Assembly (NCBI GenBank): GCA_902531175.1
Contig: CACADE010000001.1
Coordinates: 264,289-328,288, forward strand
Length of the DNA: 64,000 nucleotides
DNA from: an uncultured Pelagibacteraceae bacterium
GTDB lineage: Bacteria; Pseudomonadota; Alphaproteobacteria; Pelagibacterales; Pelagibacteraceae
Reading direction: 5' to 3'
The notes under the pieces were generated by a model, which saw only the letters and a program-made list of their open reading frames with translations, searched no databases and had not been told where the DNA came from. The translations under genes were made by a program, and so were the position numbers. Positions 43,176 through 52,421 of the stretch are shown here, piece after piece. Numbering within the stretch: position 1 is the stretch's first letter; each line of letters opens with the position of its first letter.

Positions 43176-44018
43176 ATGAAATTACTAAGAGTAGGAGAAA
43201 AAAATAAAGAAAAGCCAGCTATATTAGATAAAGATGGAAAGTTGAGAGATATATCCAAACATATAATTGATTTAGATCCAACTCATTTAAATTTTGAAAC
43301 ATTTGAAAAAATTAAACAAATTGATTTATCATCACAGCCCGAGATTTCAAATAATACAAGAATTGGTTCATGCATAACTAAACCAGGAAAATTTATTGCA
43401 ATTGGATTAAATTTTTCTGACCATGCAGCGGAAACTGGAGCAAAACCACCAACAGAACCAATTGTATTTATGAAAGCCACTAGTTCAATCAATGGACCAA
43501 ATGATGATATTGAAATTACAAGCTATTCAAACAAACTAGATTGGGAAGTTGAGCTAGGTTTAGTTATTGGAAAAAATGCTAAAAATATTCCAGAGAAAAA
43601 TTCACAAGATTATATCTTAGGTTATTGTTTAGTGAATGATGTAAGTGAGAGGGAGTGGCAAATAGAAAAAATGGGACAGTGGGTAAAAGGAAAGTCGCAC
43701 GATACATTTGGTCCTGTTGGTCCATATCTTGTGACCAAAGATGAGATTAATGATGTAAACAACCTAAATATGGAATTAGATTTAAATGGTGAACGAATGC
43801 AAACGGGTAATACAAAAACAATGATTTTTAATGTAGATCATATTGTTTCATATGTTAGCAGATATATGTCTCTTCAACCTGGAGATATCATTACCACAGG
43901 AACACCCCCAGGAGTTGGAATGGGAATGAAGCCACAAAAATTTTTAAAAGCAGGTGATGAAATGAGGCTTTCAATAGAACTTCTTGGTGAACAAAAATCA
44001 AAAGTAGTAGCAATTTAA
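43176..44018 (+). CDS. fumarylacetoacetate-hydrolase family protein (diketo-deoxy acid hydrolase type)
   Basis: A 280-aa FAH-family enzyme that cleaves C-C bonds next to a ketone. Metal-ligand blocks are complete: LNFSDHAAETG, DWEVELGLVIGK (the E-x-E motif), NDVSEREWQ and GTPPGVGMGMKP. This layout is typical of the 2,4-didehydro-3-deoxy-L-rhamnonate / L-fuconate hydrolases (LRA6 type), which give pyruvate and lactate, and of ureidoglycolate lyase-like proteins. A dehydratase and an SDR in the same cluster support the first reading. A good ribosome site (TTGGAGATGA) precedes the ATG. It is the last gene before the ppc promoter. Confidence 0.9.
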   Translation: MKLLRVGEKNKEKPAILDKDGKLRDISKHIIDLDPTHLNFETFEKIKQIDLSSQPEISNNTRIGSCITKPGKFIAIGLNFSDHAAETGAKPPTEPIVFMKATSSINGPNDDIEITSYSNKLDWEVELGLVIGKNAKNIPEKNSQDYILGYCLVNDVSEREWQIEKMGQWVKGKSHDTFGPVGPYLVTKDEINDVNNLNMELDLNGERMQTGNTKTMIFNVDHIVSYVSRYMSLQPGDIITTGTPPGVGMGMKPQKFLKAGDEMRLSIELLGEQKSKVVAI

Positions 44019-44038
44019 TCCAAATATAATCTCTTTTT

Positions 44039-44047
44039 TGATATAAT
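44039..44047 (+). promoter_or_regulatory. extended -10 promoter of ppc
   Basis: TGATATAAT matches the extended -10 consensus (TGnTATAAT). No good -35 is seen, as expected for this class. Transcription would start about 44053-44055, at or next to the ppc GTG start, implying a leaderless mRNA. Confidence 0.5.
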
Positions 44048-44052
44048 AAATT

Positions 44053-46734
44053 GTGATCAAAAGAGACCTATACTACGAAAGAATTCCTACAAAATCATTA
44101 AGAGAGGATGTTAGGTTTTTAGGAAATTCATTAGGAAATGTAATTAAAGAACAAGAAGGTAAAAGCTTTTATAATCTTGTTGAGAAAATTAGAAAGTTAT
44201 CAAAAGCAAATAAAATCCAAAAAAAATCATATAAAAAAATTTCTAGTGAAATAAAAAGTATTAATCCTAAAAATACTTACAAGCTTGCAAGAGCATTTAA
44301 TCATTTTATGAATTTTATAAATCTAGCTGAGTCTATTGATGCATCTAGACAACTAAACCAATATGAAAATAAAAGAGACGGCAAAAATCAAAAAAATATT
44401 TTTATAGAAGAAATTTTTGAGAAATTATTTAAAAATAAAAAAATTAATAATAATAAAATATATAGTTTTGCAAAAAATTTAAATATTGGAATAGTTTTGA
44501 CAGCCCATCCAACAGAGGTCAAAAGAAGAACTTTAATTCAAAAATACCATAAAATTACAGAAATACTTGAGGATAGAGAGTTATTTAAAGATCACTCTTC
44601 AAAAATAAAATCTTTAAATAAAAAAATTCATGATGAATTTACCATTATCTGGAATACAGATGACTTAAAAAGATCAAAACCGTCTCCAGCCGATGAAGCG
44701 CGATGGGGTCTTGCAATAATAGAGGATAGTCTTTGGGAAACTATTCCAAAAGTCTACAGAAGACTCAATGATATATTTTTGAAAAATATGGGTAAAGGTT
44801 TGCCAAAAAATTTTAATCCTATTGAGTTTGGATCATGGATGGGAGGTGATAGAGACGGAAATCCAAATGTAACTTCAAAAGTAACAAAAGAAGTTTTGTT
44901 ATTATCAAGATGGGAAGCGGCAAAATTGTATGAAAAAGAACTTACCAAATTAATTAGATCATATTCAATGAAAAAGTGTTCAAAAAAAATTCAAAAACTT
45001 ACAGGAAAATCATTTGAACCTTACAGAGTTTTCTTAAGACCTTTAAGAGATAAAATGCGATTTACTCATCGAGCAATTGAACAGTTTATAGTGAACAAAA
45101 AACCTTTAGACTATAACAAATTGTTAAACTCAAAAGAAGAAATTTTAAAACCCCTTAGAATTGTCCGTGAATCTTTAGAGGAAAATCAAAGTGAAAATAT
45201 CGCAAGCGGTGAATTATTAGACTTAATGAGAAGAGCAAAATGTTTTGGAATTAATTTAGCAAAACTAGATATTAGACAAGAATCATCTAGACACTCACAA
45301 TTAATTAATGAACTTGTTCAGAAAAAAAATAAACACAATTATTTAAAATGGAGTGAGGAGGAAAAAATTAAATTTTTATCATCTAAGATGAAAAAAAAAT
45401 CCAATTTCATCAAAAATTTTAATTTTAAAAATAAAGAAAACAAAGAAGTTTGGTCAACATTTAAAATTTTATCTGAAGAGCCACCTGAATGTTTGGGGGC
45501 TTATGTTATTTCAATGACATCATCTGCATCTGACATTCTCTCTGTTTTATATTTGCAAAAAGAAGCAAATATTAAGAATAGATTAAGAGTTGTCCCATTA
45601 TTTGAAACATTAGATGACTTAATTAATGCAAAATCAATAATGGCCAGCTTGTTTTCATTAAAGTGGTACAGAGATTTAATAAAAAATAAACAAGAAGTCA
45701 TGATTGGATATTCAGACTCAAGCAAAGATGCTGGAAAAATTTGTGCAAGTTGGCATCAATATAAGGCTCAAGAAGAAATTATTAAAATTGCAAAAAAATA
45801 TAAAATAGATGTTACTTTCTTTCATGGAAGAGGTGGTTCAGCGGGTAGAGGTGGAGGCCCAATTCAAGCTACTTTAAAATCTCAGCCGCCAAATACAGTT
45901 AATGGAAAAATTAGAATAACCGATCAAGGAGAAGTTATTCAGCAGAAATATGGATATCAGCCTTTAGCAATTTATAATTTATGTAGCTATATAGGAGCAG
46001 TAATGGAGGCAACATTAACACCACCTCCAGTCCCTAAAAAAGATTGGAGGAATCTAATTGAAAAAATGTCTGATATTTCAAAAAGTTCATATAGAAAAAA
46101 TATTAATCAAAGTTCAGATTTTATTAAATATTTTAAAACCGTTACGCCACATGTGTCTTTAGGAAAACTTTCAATTGGATCAAGACCGTCTAAAAGAAAG
46201 AATATTGATAATATCAAAGGTTTGAGAGCAATACCCTGGGTATTTGCTTGGACTCAAATAAGACTAATGCTCCCAGCATGGCTTGGAAGTGCAGAAGCTT
46301 TAAGATATTCATCGATAGAAAAATTTGAGAAAACACTAATAGATATGGAAAAAAATTGGCCTTTCTTCAATTCAATGATGGATATCTTGGATATGGTAAT
46401 TTCAAAAGTGGACCCAGATATTTCAAAAATATATGAGGAATACTTAGCTGATAAAGATTTAAAAAGAGTTGGAAAAAAACTTAGGTTCCAATTCGAAGTC
46501 ATTAAAAAATTAAATAAAAAGATTACGCCTAAAGAAATTATAAATGAAAGAAAAAAGTTTAGATCAGGAGTTATTGTAAGAAATATTTACACAGAAGTAT
46601 TAAATATAATTCAAGCAGTAGTTATGAATAAAATCAAAAATAAAAAATTAAATTCAGAAAAAAAAAATGATCTTAATGATGCATTATTAACATCTATTGC
46701 AGGTATTTCAGCTGCAATGAAAAATACTGGTTAA
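44053..46734 (+). CDS. ppc: phosphoenolpyruvate carboxylase
   Basis: The enzyme carboxylates PEP with bicarbonate to oxaloacetate, refilling the TCA cycle. The 893-aa protein carries the catalytic His152 in VLTAHPTEVKRRT, GSWMGGDRDGNPNVTS, the glycine-rich FHGRGGSAGRGGGP loop and the C-terminal NTG. Start is a GTG at 44053, because the family N-terminus DVRFLGNSLGNVI must be included and there is no ATG upstream in frame. No Shine-Dalgarno precedes it. It is followed by ccdA without any gap. Length is normal for bacterial PEPC. Confidence 0.95.
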   Translation: MIKRDLYYERIPTKSLREDVRFLGNSLGNVIKEQEGKSFYNLVEKIRKLSKANKIQKKSYKKISSEIKSINPKNTYKLARAFNHFMNFINLAESIDASRQLNQYENKRDGKNQKNIFIEEIFEKLFKNKKINNNKIYSFAKNLNIGIVLTAHPTEVKRRTLIQKYHKITEILEDRELFKDHSSKIKSLNKKIHDEFTIIWNTDDLKRSKPSPADEARWGLAIIEDSLWETIPKVYRRLNDIFLKNMGKGLPKNFNPIEFGSWMGGDRDGNPNVTSKVTKEVLLLSRWEAAKLYEKELTKLIRSYSMKKCSKKIQKLTGKSFEPYRVFLRPLRDKMRFTHRAIEQFIVNKKPLDYNKLLNSKEEILKPLRIVRESLEENQSENIASGELLDLMRRAKCFGINLAKLDIRQESSRHSQLINELVQKKNKHNYLKWSEEEKIKFLSSKMKKKSNFIKNFNFKNKENKEVWSTFKILSEEPPECLGAYVISMTSSASDILSVLYLQKEANIKNRLRVVPLFETLDDLINAKSIMASLFSLKWYRDLIKNKQEVMIGYSDSSKDAGKICASWHQYKAQEEIIKIAKKYKIDVTFFHGRGGSAGRGGGPIQATLKSQPPNTVNGKIRITDQGEVIQQKYGYQPLAIYNLCSYIGAVMEATLTPPPVPKKDWRNLIEKMSDISKSSYRKNINQSSDFIKYFKTVTPHVSLGKLSIGSRPSKRKNIDNIKGLRAIPWVFAWTQIRLMLPAWLGSAEALRYSSIEKFEKTLIDMEKNWPFFNSMMDILDMVISKVDPDISKIYEEYLADKDLKRVGKKLRFQFEVIKKLNKKITPKEIINERKKFRSGVIVRNIYTEVLNIIQAVVMNKIKNKKLNSEKKNDLNDALLTSIAGISAAMKNTG

Positions 46735-47442
46735 ATGATAGAATTATTTGTTGCATTTGGAGCTGGATTGATAAGCTTTTTGTCTCCATGTGTACTTCCA
46801 TTAATACCTGGATATATATCTTATATTTCTGGAAGCTCTTTAAATGAGTTATTAGAAAAAAAAACAATTAATATATTCCCTATAGTTTTATTTACTTTTG
46901 GTTTTTCCATTGTTTTTATAAGCTTTGGAGCTACCGCAACTTTTTTAGGTTCTTTAATTTTAAGTAACTCTTTTGAATTAAGAATTATTGCAGGAAGTAT
47001 AATAATCATTTTCTCCCTTCATATTATGGGATTAATTAATATTAAGTTTTTAAATTATGAAAAAAGAATTAATACTGAGATTAAATCAGGAAATTTTAGC
47101 TCAATATTAGTTGGTATGGCATTTGGATTTGGATGGACTCCATGTATTGGACCTATTTTGGGATCAATATTAGCTTTAGCTTCAATTGAGCAAAGTTTGA
47201 ACCGAGGCATTTTGTTACTTGTGTTCTATTCACTTGGTTTAGCACTACCATTTATTGCATCGGGTTATTTGATTCAACGTTTTATGGTTGTTACAAAAAA
47301 TCTAAAATCAAAAATGATAACTATTTCAAGAATTGGTGGAGGATTATTATTGATAACAGGAATATTAATGATTACAAACCAGTTGCAAGCTTTAGGATTT
47401 TACATATTAAAGTATTTTCCTTTACTTCAGAAACTTGGATAA
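46735..47442 (+). CDS. ccdA: cytochrome c biogenesis protein CcdA
   Basis: CcdA carries electrons from cytosolic thioredoxin across the membrane to keep periplasmic thiols reduced for cytochrome c maturation. The 235-aa protein has six membrane helices in two inverted repeats, each with its redox Cys in a Pro-rich setting: Cys19 in FLSPCVLPLIPGY and Cys137 in GWTPCIGPILGS. It lacks the periplasmic and thioredoxin domains of full DsbD. The ATG follows the ppc stop directly. No other ccm gene is in the window. Confidence 0.94.
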   Translation: MIELFVAFGAGLISFLSPCVLPLIPGYISYISGSSLNELLEKKTINIFPIVLFTFGFSIVFISFGATATFLGSLILSNSFELRIIAGSIIIIFSLHIMGLINIKFLNYEKRINTEIKSGNFSSILVGMAFGFGWTPCIGPILGSILALASIEQSLNRGILLLVFYSLGLALPFIASGYLIQRFMVVTKNLKSKMITISRIGGGLLLITGILMITNQLQALGFYILKYFPLLQKLG

Positions 47443-47444
47443 AA

Positions 47445-48032
47445 ATGAAAATATACCAAATCGATTGCAGCGCTAGAAAAGAGGGTTCTACCTCAAGGAT
47501 GCTTGCAAAAAAAATACTTGATAAAGTTAAAAAAGATGATGATGAAGTCATTTATAGAGATCTAGATGACGAAATGCTTTTTATATCTGGTTTAACTGAG
47601 TCTGGAATGAAAATTCCAGAAAATGAGCAAACAGATGAACATAAAAAAATGTTTGAATTGTCTGATAAGTTAGTATCAGAGTTAAAAGAATGTGATGTAA
47701 TTATTATATCAGTGCCAATTTATAATTTTGGCCCACCAGCAACACTTAAAGCTTGGGCTGATCTTGCAGCCAGAGTAAAATTGACATTTAAATATGGGGA
47801 TGACGGAAGAAGAAAAGGTTTATTAGAAGATAAGCAGGTCTATTTAGTAATTACTTCTGGCGGAACAAAAATACAAGGTGAAGAAGACTTTTTAACTCCG
47901 TGGTTGATACATATGTTAAATTTTTTTGGTATTAAAAAAATCGATATAGTTGCAGCAGATCAAATGGCTTTAGATTATGAAAAGTCGATAAAAAACGCTG
48001 AAGAAAAAATAAAAGAATTATTTAAAGATTAA
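47445..48032 (+). CDS. FMN-dependent NAD(P)H oxidoreductase (flavodoxin fold, AzoR/NQO-like)
   Basis: A 195-aa flavodoxin-like protein. The N-terminal strand and phosphate loop, YQIDCSARKEGSTSRMLAKK, bind FMN; SVPIYNFGPPATLKAWAD is the classic AzoR/NQO flavin loop (MPMYNFG in E. coli AzoR), and ITSGG follows the central strand. Relatives reduce quinones, azo dyes or other electrophiles with NAD(P)H by two-electron transfer. The physiological substrate is unknown. It starts 2 bases after ccdA, and its 3' end overlaps the convergent dioxygenase gene by 11 bases. Confidence 0.87.
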   Translation: MKIYQIDCSARKEGSTSRMLAKKILDKVKKDDDEVIYRDLDDEMLFISGLTESGMKIPENEQTDEHKKMFELSDKLVSELKECDVIIISVPIYNFGPPATLKAWADLAARVKLTFKYGDDGRRKGLLEDKQVYLVITSGGTKIQGEEDFLTPWLIHMLNFFGIKKIDIVAADQMALDYEKSIKNAEEKIKELFKD

Positions 48033-49125
48033 ATTTTCTTTTTAAATGTCTAAGTTTACCTTCTGTACTGTCGAAATCAATGTAGCATCCTTGTAAATAT
48101 CTATCACCTTCATTAACATCATACTTTGTTCTTCCATGAAGTAATCTATGATTGTCCATCATTAATAAATCTCCAGTTTCTAATTTAAATTCAACTTTAT
48201 ATTTATCAGAGTTATATAATTCAGAAATTTTATTTCTAGCTTTATAGAATAAATCCAATTTTGATTTTTCTAATATCGGAGCATAATCTAATCTTGGACT
48301 AAATCTAACTTGTTTAAAATTATTTTTTTCATCCAATTTAATTAACTCAGACATATCTTCTAGAACAACTGTATTGTCTATAAATTTAAATTTTACTTTA
48401 ACTGAAGATAAAATTTCATAATATTCTGGATAATCCTCTTTGATTTTTTCACTTACTGTGTAACCATCAACCAAGGTAGAATTTCCTCCACTCACATTAT
48501 TTGTAATACAATGCAATAATTGAACACAAGGAACTGGTTTTCTATACGGATTATCTGTATGTGGAGATAATGCTAATGATGTATAAGCCAAATCATTTGG
48601 ATTAGGCACAGATCTTACATTAAAAAATTCCCCAAAATTAGTTCTTCTTACACTGCCAATTGAATTTGCAAATTTAATAATAAAATTATCTTCAGTTGTA
48701 ACATTAGTTAAAACTACAAAACCATATTTATAGAATGATACTAATAAATCATACATGACTTTTTTTTCAAAAATATCATTTTCAAATTTAAATTTTTGAA
48801 AATTATTAAAATTTGAATCCCATTTAATTTTATCAATTGAAATAGGATCAAGATTTTGTGATTTATACTCATTTAATATTTGATCTTCTTTTATTTTATA
48901 ATTGGTTCCATCATTGAAAAATAAATTAAGTAATCCATCTTCATTCTCAATTTTTTCTATATCAATGTTAGTATTTATAGAATTTGGATCAAATAATCTT
49001 TGTTGATTTCCTTTATCCAGAGCATCTTCGTTATTTATTCTTTCTCTAAGCCAAAATGGATGTATTTCTTCTTTGTTATTCCCACTATTTATAAATACTT
49101 TTTTAGAATTGATTTCTATTTTCAT
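48022..49125 (-). CDS. 2-oxoglutarate dioxygenase, gamma-butyrobetaine hydroxylase-like
   Basis: A 367-aa Fe(II)/2-oxoglutarate dioxygenase of the TauD/TfdA family with the two-domain layout of gamma-butyrobetaine and trimethyllysine hydroxylases. The N-terminal DUF971-type domain has HPFWLRER and QQRLFDP but lacks the zinc cysteines of the animal enzymes. In the catalytic domain the iron ligands are His189 and Asp191 (SPHTDNP) and His330 (DNHRLLHGRT). It could make carnitine from gamma-butyrobetaine or hydroxylate another quaternary amine. It is a lone minus-strand gene, divergent from the phosphatase gene. Confidence 0.85.
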   Translation of the reverse strand: MKIEINSKKVFINSGNNKEEIHPFWLRERINNEDALDKGNQQRLFDPNSINTNIDIEKIENEDGLLNLFFNDGTNYKIKEDQILNEYKSQNLDPISIDKIKWDSNFNNFQKFKFENDIFEKKVMYDLLVSFYKYGFVVLTNVTTEDNFIIKFANSIGSVRRTNFGEFFNVRSVPNPNDLAYTSLALSPHTDNPYRKPVPCVQLLHCITNNVSGGNSTLVDGYTVSEKIKEDYPEYYEILSSVKVKFKFIDNTVVLEDMSELIKLDEKNNFKQVRFSPRLDYAPILEKSKLDLFYKARNKISELYNSDKYKVEFKLETGDLLMMDNHRLLHGRTKYDVNEGDRYLQGCYIDFDSTEGKLRHLKRKFNL

Positions 49126-49212
49126 CTATCTGGATTCTTCTATCAAATTCTAAAATTTTCAAGATATTTTATTTGAACTAGTTGTATATTTTAACTATTA
49201 CTCATCAGATAA

Positions 49213-50016
49213 ATGACCTTCAAAAAAACAAAAGATTTCAAGATTTATTATACCTTTTTGAATAAGCTTGCTAAGGATTTAACTAATTTTTATTACACTA
49301 AACTTAACAAAACTTTTACAATTAATAACAAGTATAAAGGTAAAGGTTATGATCCCGTTACAAGTGCTGATAAAGCTTTTGAAAAATTTATAAGAAAAAA
49401 GATTAATGATAAGTTCCCAGATCATCAAATTATCGGTGAAGAGTTTGGAGCAAAAAAAACAAAAAGTCTATTTTCATGGATAATTGACCCAATTGATGGG
49501 ACAAGATCATTTGTCGCTGGAAATCCTACATGGAGCAATTTAATTTCTCTAAATTATAACGACGCCCCTATAGTTGGTTTAGCAAATTTTCCAAGAATGA
49601 AAAGATACTATTTAAATCAAGATGATAAATCTGCTTTTGTGTTTGAAAATAGAAAAAAAAGAAAATTAAAAGTAAACAAAAAAATAAAATTTGATTTTTT
49701 GAAAGTAGCTGCTGCTTTTCACGGAACTTTATCTTTTCAAAAACAAAAAAAAATAATGAAATTTATTAAGAGAATGCAGTTTCCATGTTTCGATGCACTA
49801 ACATATTGTCAATTAGCAGAGGGAAGACTAGATATTGTAGCTCAATGTGCAAACAAAATTTGGGATATACATCCGATAATACCAATTATTAAAGCATCAG
49901 GTGGAATAATTACTACATGGGATAATAAAGATGCTTCATTAGGTGGAAACATAATTGTTTCAAATAATTTATCAAATCATAAAAAAATTTTAAAATTACT
50001 CAAGCCAGCTACATGA
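49213..50016 (+). CDS. inositol monophosphatase-family phosphatase (HisN-like)
   Basis: A 267-aa Mg-dependent phosphatase. Family motifs are DPVTSADKAFEKFIR, the GEEFG metal site, WIIDPIDGTRSFVAGNPTWS with the three metal-binding acids, and the late IWDIHPIIPIIKASGG with the last Asp. The SADK and DGTRSF forms are typical of the histidinol-phosphate phosphatase (HisN) branch in alphaproteobacteria; true inositol-phosphate phosphatase activity is also possible. Its stop overlaps the amidotransferase ATG by 4 bases, so the two are co-expressed. Confidence 0.85.
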   Translation: MTFKKTKDFKIYYTFLNKLAKDLTNFYYTKLNKTFTINNKYKGKGYDPVTSADKAFEKFIRKKINDKFPDHQIIGEEFGAKKTKSLFSWIIDPIDGTRSFVAGNPTWSNLISLNYNDAPIVGLANFPRMKRYYLNQDDKSAFVFENRKKRKLKVNKKIKFDFLKVAAAFHGTLSFQKQKKIMKFIKRMQFPCFDALTYCQLAEGRLDIVAQCANKIWDIHPIIPIIKASGGIITTWDNKDASLGGNIIVSNNLSNHKKILKLLKPAT

Positions 50017-50738
50017 AAAATATAATTGTTCTTCAACACATTAAAATCGAGGATCCTGGTTATATTAAAGATTTGATGTTAAAGGATAAAGTTCATATTA
50101 AAACTGTAGAACTTGACGAAGGAGAAAAAATACCTGATGATTTAACTGGATTTGATGCAATGTTTTGTATGGGCGGACCAATGGATACTTGGATGGAAAA
50201 AGATTACCCTTGGTTAATAGAAGAGAAAAAAAAAATCAAAGAATTTGTAGTAGACTTAAATAAACCATATTTAGGTTTTTGTTTAGGTTGTCAATTATTA
50301 GGAGAGGTAGTTGGAGGTAAAGTAGTTAAATCAAAAAATCCAGAGATAGGTATTTTAGACATTAATTTTTTAAATAGTAAAAAGGAAGATTTATTATTTA
50401 AAGAATATCCTGATATTATTAAATCACTCCAATGGCATTCATATGAAGTTCAAAATCTAGAAAATAATAATGATATAACTCTTTTAGCGTCATCTTCTGA
50501 AACGAAATACCAAATTTTTAAATACAAAAAACATGCTTACGGTATTCAATTTCACATAGAGATAAAAGATACCACTGTAGGAGAATGGGGATGTGTGCCT
50601 GAATATAAGTCTGCTTTAGAGAGTCAGTTAGGACAAGGAGCTCTTGATAAATTTGATAGTGATGCGAAAGACAACATTCAATCTATGAACAAATATTCTA
50701 AAATTCTTTACGAAAACTTCAAAAAAATAGTGAATTAA
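50013..50738 (+). CDS. class I glutamine amidotransferase-like protein (GuaA-N-like)
   Basis: A 241-aa stand-alone class I amidotransferase domain. The oxyanion strand is FCMGGPMDTW, the nucleophile is Cys90 in GFCLGCQLLGE, and the His-Glu pair is in GIQFHIEIK. No synthetase domain is attached. Relatives are often called GMP synthase-like but act as gamma-glutamyl hydrolases (for example on gamma-glutamyl amines). It is coupled to the phosphatase gene upstream and followed 61 bases later by a peptide-type importer. The substrate is unknown. Confidence 0.85.
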   Translation: MKNIIVLQHIKIEDPGYIKDLMLKDKVHIKTVELDEGEKIPDDLTGFDAMFCMGGPMDTWMEKDYPWLIEEKKKIKEFVVDLNKPYLGFCLGCQLLGEVVGGKVVKSKNPEIGILDINFLNSKKEDLLFKEYPDIIKSLQWHSYEVQNLENNNDITLLASSSETKYQIFKYKKHAYGIQFHIEIKDTTVGEWGCVPEYKSALESQLGQGALDKFDSDAKDNIQSMNKYSKILYENFKKIVN

Positions 50739-50799
50739 ATCACTTTAGTTTACATAATTAATAAGTTAGATTTTTATTTTAATAATATAGGAGAGAGAA

Positions 50800-52362
50800 A
50801 TGAAGTATGGGTATTTTATAAAAATTTTATTGGCTTTTTTTCTAGCTTTTGCTCCAACACAAGCGTTTGCAAAAACTATTAAATGGTCAATGCAGGGTGA
50901 TAGTTTAACACTTGATCCTCATGCTCAAAACGAAGGTCCTACCACTCAAGTATCTAGACAAGTATACGAAGCTCTAGTTACCAGAGGATTAGATATGAAA
51001 ATTGGACCTCAACTAGCAACAGAGTGGAGAACTCAAGGTCCTAATACTTGGATCTTTAAATTAAGAGAAGATGTTAAATTTTCTGATGGAACTCCATTTA
51101 CATCTGAAGATGTTGTATTTAGTATTTTAAGAGCAAAACAGAGAACATCTGATTTTAAAGAATATATTAGTACAGTATCAGGTGTAAAAGCAGTTAATGA
51201 CTACACAGTAGAAATTACAACAAGTAAACCAAATCCAATTCTTTTAAACCAACTTTCAAACATTTTTATAATGTCAAAAAAATGGAGTGAAAAGAATTTT
51301 GCAGTCATGGCGCAGAACTGGGATGCTGGACAAGAAACATTTTCAGCTACAAATGCTATGGGAACTGGACCATTTAAAATTACATTAAGAGAACCAAATA
51401 CTAAAACAGTTTTCAAACGTAATAAAAAATGGTGGGGTACTATGAAAGATGACAAAGTAACAGAAATTCATCTACTACCTATAAAAAATGCAGCTACTAG
51501 AGTCGCAGCTCTTTTATCTGGTGAAATTGATGTTGTTACTGATGCACCTGTGCAAGATTTAGCTAGAATTAAAAATTCACCTGCTCACAAAGTTGAAAGC
51601 ACTGCTCAAATGAGAACTATATTCCTTGGTATGGATCAGGGAGCAGATAAACTTAGAACAGGTAATACAGGTGATAACCCATTTAAAAAGAAAGCAGTTA
51701 GACAAGCTCTTTATCAAGCTATAGATATTGAAGCTATTAAGAAAAAAGTAATGAGAGGTTTAAGTGAACCTGCTGGAATAATTACTTTTCCAGGTGTTAA
51801 CGGATACACAGAAGAACTTGATAAAAGACTTCCTTATGATGTAGCTGCTGCAAAAAAACTTCTAGCTGATGCTGGATATCCGAATGGATTTGAAGTTGAG
51901 CTTAGATGTCCAAATGACAGATATGTAAATGATGAAGCTATATGCACAGCTGTTGTTGGTATGTTAGGTAAAATCGGTGTTAAAGTAAATTTATTTGCCC
52001 AAACAAAAAGTAAGCACTTTAAAGAACTAAAAGATAATCAAGGTGACTTTTATATGTTAGGTTGGGGAGTTCCAACTTTAGATAGTCATTATGTTTTCCA
52101 TTACTTATATGAAAGTGGAGCAAGCTGGAACAGAGTTAACTTTAGTAACTCTGATGTAGATGCTGCGATAAGAGTTATGGAAGGTGAAGTTAACCTAGAT
52201 AAGAGAAATGCTGCGATAGCTAAAGCTTGGAAAATAGTAAAAGATGATATTTCTTATCTTCCTTTACATCACCAAGTTATATCTTGGGCTGCAAAAAAAG
52301 ATGTTAATGTTCCGATAAGACCGAATAACGAGCCGTTATTCCGTTTTGCGAGCTTTGACTAA
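50800..52362 (+). CDS. periplasmic solute-binding protein, family 5 (peptide/nickel type)
   Basis: A 520-aa extracytoplasmic receptor of the DppA/OppA family. Signal peptide: residues 1-24, core ILLAFFLAFAPTQA, cleavage after AFA. The mature part begins KTIKWSMQGDSLTLDPHAQN, with RQVYEALVTRG and the family WTFKLREDVKFSDGTPFTSEDVVFS-type block around residues 85-108. Ligands may be di/oligopeptides, nickel chelates, glutathione or sugars. AGGAGAGAGAA before the ATG is a strong ribosome site. A 12-bp hairpin without a U-run follows the stop, before the first permease gene. Confidence 0.92.
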   Translation: MKYGYFIKILLAFFLAFAPTQAFAKTIKWSMQGDSLTLDPHAQNEGPTTQVSRQVYEALVTRGLDMKIGPQLATEWRTQGPNTWIFKLREDVKFSDGTPFTSEDVVFSILRAKQRTSDFKEYISTVSGVKAVNDYTVEITTSKPNPILLNQLSNIFIMSKKWSEKNFAVMAQNWDAGQETFSATNAMGTGPFKITLREPNTKTVFKRNKKWWGTMKDDKVTEIHLLPIKNAATRVAALLSGEIDVVTDAPVQDLARIKNSPAHKVESTAQMRTIFLGMDQGADKLRTGNTGDNPFKKKAVRQALYQAIDIEAIKKKVMRGLSEPAGIITFPGVNGYTEELDKRLPYDVAAAKKLLADAGYPNGFEVELRCPNDRYVNDEAICTAVVGMLGKIGVKVNLFAQTKSKHFKELKDNQGDFYMLGWGVPTLDSHYVFHYLYESGASWNRVNFSNSDVDAAIRVMEGEVNLDKRNAAIAKAWKIVKDDISYLPLHHQVISWAAKKDVNVPIRPNNEPLFRFASFD

Positions 52363-52371
52363 ACAATTTAT

Positions 52372-52401
52372 TACAAGCCCTTTTTAATTAAAGGGCTTGT
52401 A
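52372..52401 (+). terminator. hairpin after peptide-binding-protein gene (no U-run)
   Basis: A 12-bp perfect stem (core ACAAGCCCTTT with AAAGGGCTTGT, 52373-52383 and 52390-52400) and 6-base loop lie 9 bases after the stop codon. No T-run follows on either strand, so it is less a classical terminator than a possible 3' mRNA stabiliser or weak attenuator. Confidence 0.6.
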
Positions 52402-52421
52402 TAAAAATAAAATTTCATAAA

